From NCBI GenBank assembly GCA_002633025.1, contig NMRB01000028.1, positions 811,425 to 875,424 on the forward strand: a stretch of DNA of 64,000 nt. Reading direction: 5' to 3'. Source of the stretch: Notospermus geniculatus. Its lineage: Eukaryota > Nemertea > Pilidiophora > Heteronemertea > Lineidae. Each line of letters begins with the position of its first letter. Position 1 is the stretch's first letter. Below the pieces are notes generated by a model. That model searched no databases and was not told the origin of the DNA. It saw nothing but the letters and a program-made list of their open reading frames with translations. Made by a program: the position numbers and the translations under genes. This document shows, in pieces, positions 57,911-64,000 of the stretch.

Positions 57911-60900
57911 TGGGCACCAGCTGCATAGGGAATAGCACTGATGACACATCACAGGAAATCCGAACACGCCATAAAAATCTGCCTCAAGATTGGTTGCTAG
58001 GTAATTTGCAACCAGCTCTCATCAAGCCTGACCCAAGTGTAAAACAACAAGTGTACATTCAATGTACATTAACATTCCACATGAACTTCTACATTGAGGT
58101 CAAGTCTCGATTCCCATTCTCACGAAAATAAGAGTCCATTTCAACCAAGTTGCCAGAGGATCCTCTACCCACATGCTTGTACCGGGGCACAGAGTACAGC
58201 ATTTGATGGGCAAGCTTGGGTGGACCACAAGCAAACTTGGTGATGTCAAGAATTCATGCCTGCCAAAGAGAGAGTGATGGAAGGCAGGGTAAGCAAGTAG
58301 GCCTAACTGCGTAGTCAATGATCAGGCAGAATGTGATCACCATTGTTTTCTTGCATCATTTACAGCTCTCTGCTGCTGTAGGACAGACAGAATGAAGCCT
58401 TGATAACTTGAATGCATAAATGCATGACCAGGCATAAGATAGCTATGATTGTCAACGACCTTGTATTAGCATTTACATGCATATGCAATGAGGACAGGAT
58501 TCTATTCTTGGTCAAAAAAGAACTTCAGTGACGACCCCTGCATCAGATGAGACAAAACAAGCCAGTCCTTTCAGGGACAACCAGAAAGTCTCCATGGGCC
58601 AAACAGGAAGCGGATAGAGGCAGGCACAGCATACATGCAGACATGGCAGAACATATCCAGACCGAGAACTGGCACAAGTGGTGTTTTTGTGCCGGTATTC
58701 TACGATGACCGATGCAGTCCCAAGCCACAGTTTCACATCCAAAGTTATCTGACTGTCATCACTCCATCACTCTAGCAGTGCTGCTCCATCAGCGAGTTGG
58801 CTCTCACTGGAAAATGGTTTCGTTACAACTTGCGCTGAGGCCATGGACACAAACGACTGCCCATAGTTTTTAGAGTCAAGTTGCTTATAGAGAGCCAACT
58901 TGCGTGACAAAGCTCTCACGCAGAGAGTCGATCGCCTTCAGTAGCATCACGCCAAGACTTTAATGAGCTCTAATGATTAAGACAGAACTTCCATGACCCT
59001 GACCTCACATTACATAAAACAGATCAATGTAGATGGATTTTCATTCAGTAAATGCTGAAATATTCTGTACAAGTTTAGCATCCGCCTCTCGAAAAGTACC
59101 ACAAAATCAATTTTGATGACTGATGAAGTGCATTAAGTGGCGGGATATTTGGTACCCCACTTATACATCGGAGGATGCCCGTTGGCGCATGTGCCATGCA
59201 TTCATCCCGAGTAATAAGTATACCGCATCAATATGCAATGGTACTGGCTACAGCGCATCACATGCATGTGTGATAATATATAGCACTGGCAGTTGCAATA
59301 GCACTACTGGTAGTTTATCATAGCTCGTCTAAAGTTAGCAAGGGATGGATGCTATTCTGAGAAGCACGCACTGCATACCGGCTGACAAGGATGAGTGTTT
59401 ATACCTGTAGGAGAAGGAGCATGTCTGTAATACACGCCTCATCACACAGAGTAATATGAACATCCAGCTATGATAGCTTCTATTATACTGCAGAGAAAAA
59501 TACACCATCTCGGAAAACTGCTCAGCCACTGAAGGTTTTCCTTGCGCAAATCTCGGGTCAGTCATAAACCTGCCAGCATTCAGAAACACAGCAAGGCATA
59601 AATTAGGCCACAGTGACTTGGGATGGGCGGTAGGCCTACTTACTCCTATACGAGTACTTTCACAATAGGCCTACCTGATCTACGATCACCCTTGTTCTTC
59701 GAGCAACACCTCTGAATTACAAACAAATCAACAAGGACTTACCCTGTAGGTTTGACTATATCCCTTTCTACCGTTATAACTATCATCCAAGTACATATAC
59801 TGGCCAGCAATCATCTCTGTCAGTTCAGCCCAACTCTATCCATTGCTACTAGACAGTAATACACCCCGAGAGTACCAGACAGAAGTAGGTCAGTACTACA
59901 CATGCCGACTCACAGCGGTATGGGCCGTTCACAAATCACTGCCTGGGGACTTTTCATTCGTTCTTTCGACACCTATTTTTGCAGTCACATTGCTCACTTG
60001 GACCATAGCATAAATTTTATATGCTTTCAAATTCATCGCATGAAAAAGGGATGTGTATACTTCATTTGCTCCAGGTAGAGTTTTCAAACTAGGCCTAGGC
60101 CTACGCTGTTGGTTCAAAGCAATGGCCTACCTGTTTTTTCTAGTGTTTCTCATCCAATCTGCAGAACTAACAGCATGAAATACGTACATTCAATATTTAC
60201 AATAAGGGAATGAGTTTTGCCTTCAATGAAAGGCCAAACAGAGAACATAAAGTCCAATTAAAGCCAAAAGAGAAATTTTGACTATTTATTGATGAAGTTC
60301 ACAAAGTGAAAGGAGCACAAAGGAATTTCTGAGCCTTGTTTAGCCAGTTTTTTCCAAACAAGATATTTAAAGCATTTTTCTAAGGGATTAGGTGCTTAAC
60401 TTTGGGGACCAAGAAGTGGAGATCAAACCCATAGTTGATCTTTTCTATGTTGTTCAAGGTATTTCCAGCTCAGTTCAAAGGAAAACTGAAAGACCTCTGG
60501 ACACAATACTTCAGTTTTCACCCTAGGTTTAACTTGACAGAGTGAGTCAGTGTTTTTGTGGAGTTTCTCAGAAAATGAAACACTTCAACTTATGAGTTGT
60601 CTCTGTTACACTAACTTCCGTCTAATTTTATACCCCCCAATGAGGACCCTAGCTCACCGCCTCAATAGGTGTCACCAGTGGTTAAATCTATTGAAATGAA
60701 ACTGGCAACTCGGTCCTGATCAATTTCCCACACAAAAGCCGTCCATTGTATAGGACCGAGTTTTGGTGTGCTGCCCTCTATCGTAGCTAGGATGCCCATT
60801 CTCTTGCCTCCATCCCTTTTGCATGGTTTATTAAAACAACTTGTCAGCCTGTCGACTTGTTCCTTACGGCATGGGAAAACGACCATCTGTGATATTGACT

Positions 60901-60931
60901 TCTTGTCGACTCAGCAACAGAAGGTCAATAT
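57911..60931. other. Sequence without recognised genes
   Basis: No exon, RNA gene or clear transposon ends. TAGGCCTA words cluster around 59625-59670 and 60095. Confidence 0.5.
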
Positions 60932-61196
60932 TTAATTATGGTGTTTGGATAGCATTCTGTGGTAAATCTAAAAGGGTAAATTTATGTTCTAATTACAACT
61001 TTTTCCTGTCATTTAATTCATATCCGATTCGGAGAGCTGGTGGCGTTTCGAAAACTTCAATCTTTAGCACTAAATACTGATTTTTTATTTGAATGGTTCA
61101 GTTACAAGGAGGGAATTAAGGCGCCGCTTCATGTGACGGTTTTCTCACACAAGTTGGCTCAGCAATAGAAGTTTATCGTCATTTGTGCTCCCACTA

Positions 61197-61810
61197 TAGA
61201 TCCACAGCGTCATTTGGAACCTTGTTTACATAAATGTAACGTGCATCACATTTTCAATCTCCGAGAATCAAATAGTGACAAGCGGTATACTACCAAAGCT
61301 GCACATCAGAAGAAAGAGGATTGCTCAGAGATTCTCTTCAATCACATTTTGATGCAAGACACATTCAGTACAAAGTGATATCGTGCGCAGAAAGTCCCAA
61401 ACAGGTTTGAAAGTTTCGCATTTTCAACTTCACAGCTGCACAAAACCGCGTAGTGCAAAACTTTCTTCCAGAAACGATATTCATATGAAAGCGCCTGGCA
61501 GTCCGAACTCATTTTGGTACAGACAAAAAAAATCAAACACGTGATACTCTAGAAATTAATGATTTTCATGTCAAAATTTCGTCAATTTCAAGCCCGCTCA
61601 TGGTCCTCCAGCAGCATGACGTGACAGCGTCACAACACTGTGCGCCACGTGACTTCCACTCCACGACGACGTCATTCATGCCGTTTTGACAGTATGCGCA
61701 CATGTTCATGATATTGGGCCTTAAGAACAAAAAGAAAACATTTTGTTTCACACAAATCATGTTAAAAGTATGATTTCTTTCCATTTGGCCCAATTGACGC
61801 TATGGATCTA
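61197..61810. mobile_element. 614-bp TA-flanked element
   Basis: Ends TAGATCCACAGCGTCA / TGACGCTATGGATCTA with TA on both sides (61195-61196, 61811-61812). The other repeat copy has a single TA at the equivalent place (CACTAGTATTG, 52141-52151). No transposase seen. The TA target fits Tc1/mariner-type or ISL2EU-type elements. Confidence 0.9.
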
Positions 61811-61914
61811 TAGTCTTGTCTCAGTCGTCAGGAAACCAACAACGGTGAATAAAACACTGAACCCAACTTGCCCAAGAAAGGTCTCTTCTCTCTCAAGTGG
61901 AGAGAAGCACCACA

Positions 61915-62012
61915 CATCCTCCCACAGCAGGGGTTTTTACCTCGCTCCTCTTCATCCACTCACACTCACTGTATGAGGAGGATTGAGACCAAAGCCCTGC
62001 TATTGGAGGATG
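61915..62012 (+). repeat. CATCCT hairpin family, shortened apex (copy 2 of dispersed repeat)
   Basis: Homologous to 52713-52810 by position within the dispersed repeat; arms CATCCTCCCACAGCAGGGG and CCCTGCTATTGGAGGATG. Confidence 0.88.
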
Positions 62013-62797
62013 AGCACCACATGGATGCCTGCCACTGATGTCACCAGCATATTTAAACACTGATAAAAGATTTTAAAGTTGAACAAGTACAGGGAGGGTA
62101 AGGACGCCAGCCTCTCCCAAAGTGAAACAAACAGGATGATGGTTTCATTATGAGGCTGGGCACGAACGAATTGGGATCCTGACTTGAATAAACCGGAGGA
62201 AGAAAACCCTGGAGTTTTATCAACAAGTTCACAAGAACCATGATAGGAGTCAAGAAAGTTGGACCCACTGGAAATGCATCCAAGAACATTTCCACCTGAG
62301 TGGAAAGACATTGGGTATCAACTGTAACACCACCTGGTTGATCAAAGAAACATTACGACTCGCGCCTAATCGTCGAAAACGGGAACAATTCAACCCAAGT
62401 TGAACACGAGAAAATCACACCCTAGCCCACAATGCATCAATTTCCCCGACTTCCTTTATACAAAGGATTACTTCCTGCGCCAAGACGTGGAATCGATAAG
62501 AGATTCTCGTACAGGTTTCTCGTCGCAGGATGCTCGTAATGCTGTTCCTAATCCATGAGCATCTATTACAGCGTAAGTGGACTTGACACTCTCAGCACAA
62601 ATCGAATCATTTGTGTCGGTAACGCTACATCACCGATACAAAGCACTCCATTTCTGTTGCTAATTAGAGGAGAGGTTAACGAGAGATGTAGTTTTTGTCC
62701 ATTAGAGGAGATTTACCCTAAGTATCTACGTTCATTGTTGCTCCTGACAGCGTTTTGCGCTGACTACTTTTTTAGTAGTGAAAGCCAATAAGTCTCA

Positions 62798-62992
62798 GGG
62801 CCGTATGCTCGGGTCGGACTTCAGCCTAAAGTATAGCTGAAAGTAGACTTTCTCTATGCTTGAAGCATTTTGAGACAAGTCAGACTGAGTCAGCCTAAAG
62901 TATAGCTGAAAGTAGACTTTCTCTATGCTTGAAGCATTTTGAGACAAGTCAGACTTTGAGTCAGGCTGAAGTCCGACCCTAGCATACGGCCC
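62798..62992. mobile_element. 195-bp MITE with TCA target duplication and internal direct repeat
   Basis: Ends GGGCCGTATGCTCGGGTCGG and complementary CCGACCCTAGCATACGGCCC; TCA at 62795-62797 and 62993-62995. The interior is two near-identical direct units of about 70 bp beginning CAGCCTAAAGTATAGC. Confidence 0.9.
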
Positions 62993-63519
62993 TCATGTTT
63001 CCAGTGACAGAACTGTTGTTGCATGGGGTCAGTACAACCAATACATTAGGTATTGTTTCTATTTATCTGCATAGAACCATAAAATCTGAAGTTTTCAATA
63101 GCTTTCGTTACACTTTTGACCACCAAGCAGCCATAACTCCATCACTGGGATTGCATTCAGCATACCGCTATGTCAGAACCGGGAACAGCATTGTAACATC
63201 CAGGGTACAATGTACTAGTCAAGAGATTCTCAATGAACATGATGAAGAGACACCATTGTTCGAAATCATTTACAGAAGATAAGAATAACAGGTCAGTGGT
63301 ACAACAACCTCCAGGGAATCTGCTTTCAAATGATAGTGCCCCAAAGGAAACCATTGTCCAGAACGATCAAGGTGATGCCAAACCCCTCGGGTGGCCAGTG
63401 GAGGAAGTACAGTATTGGAAATAGAGACGAATCCGATGAGGACATCAAGAAGGATGAACTAATATTTCTGAATTCATTCCCAAGACAAACCAGACATGCT
63501 TTTGATGAGGGTTTCTTTT

Positions 63520-63640
63520 CTGCAAGTTGCAAGTTGCAAGTTGAAAATTGCAAGTTGCAAGTTAAAAATGCAAGTTGCAAGTTAAAAATGCAAGTTGCAA
63601 GTTGAAAATGCAAGTTGGAATATGCAAGTTGCAAGTTACA
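63520..63640. repeat. TGCAAGT short tandem array
   Basis: Runs of GCAAGTTGCAAGTT mixed with GTTAAAAAT and GTTGAAAAT spacers. Confidence 0.92.
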
Positions 63641-63753
63641 ATTTTTTTCGTATGGTCGACTTCAAACTTACCTATCTCAGTCTATTTCCCATCTCAGTCT
63701 ATAACCCTATTGACCCTTGGGTCGATCTGGCATTTGGTATGGCCTTTAGGGTT

Positions 63754-64000
63754 TAACTTGCATTTTGCTGAAAATTCACCAAAGTGCAAGTTGCAATATA
63801 AATTCAGTTCCTTTCATCTGAGCGACTTCAGACTTAGTAAATGTGTTTGTCTTACTGTCCTCTACAAGCCTACTGATTTTTGAGACCATCGGGCATTTGC
63901 TGTGGCCGCTAGGATGTAACTTGCATTTTGCTGAAAATTCACCAAAGTGCAAGTTGCAATATAAATTCAGTTCCTTTCATCTGAGCGACTTCAGACTTAG
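63754..64000. repeat. 163-bp-period tandem repeat running off the window
   Basis: An identical 84-bp segment, starting TAACTTGCATTTTGCTG and ending GACTTCAGACTTAG, occurs at 63754-63837 and 63917-64000. The sequence between is related but diverged. Confidence 0.9.

Larger units (their letters stand above)
60932..62291 (+). repeat. Dispersed repeat, copy 2
   Basis: Matches 51883-53088, from TTAATTATGGTGTTTGG to GAACATTT, but lacks the MITE of copy 1 and has its own insertion at 61197-61810. Confidence 0.9.

Overview
This is animal nuclear DNA. Genes are split into short exons with GT/AG borders, intron phases agree throughout, and the rest is crowded with short DNA transposon relatives (MITEs), tRNA-derived SINEs and minisatellites. 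The protein families, the frequent short palindromes of the TAGGCCTA, TACCGGTA and TACATGTA type, and the repeat load suggest a marine invertebrate, possibly an echinoderm, hemichordate or mollusc. The species cannot be fixed from the sequence.

Layout. (1) 221-8565, minus strand: 5' two thirds or more of a PDIA4/ERp72-type ER protein disulfide isomerase; the C-terminal exons lie to the left of the window. (2) 9380-11977, minus strand: a complete six-finger C2H2 zinc-finger protein with a SNAG-like N-terminus. (3) 12559-15976, plus strand: a complete PRKRA/TARBP2-type protein with three dsRNA-binding domains, head-to-head with gene 2 across about 0.6 kb. (4) 27404-49839, minus strand: an RBMS-family RNA-binding protein with two RRMs, complete except for its first exon(s). 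It faces gene 3 tail-to-tail. The space from about 18.1 to 27.0 kb is either its distal 3'UTR or intergenic. From 49.84 kb to the right edge I see no supportable exon; this is probably upstream intron or flank of the RBMS gene.

The four genes have unrelated cellular jobs: ER protein folding, transcriptional control, small-RNA/dsRNA pathways, and single-stranded RNA/DNA binding. I see no operon-like logic.

The most notable points are these. Two adjacent PDIA4 exons of 157 bp each, same phases and homologous, look like mutually exclusive alternatives at the start of the b' domain. At least nine copies of a roughly 100-bp hairpin with conserved CATCCT/AGGATG ends occur across the window. A 4.1-kb direct tandem duplication has a 676-bp transposon in one copy only, with an exact 9-bp target duplication. 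A second dispersed repeat pair carries a different private insertion in each copy. The PRKRA/TARBP2-like gene carries several long hairpin-forming elements in its introns and 3'UTR. A duplicated block around an isolated N at 30077 looks like two haplotypes joined by assembly.
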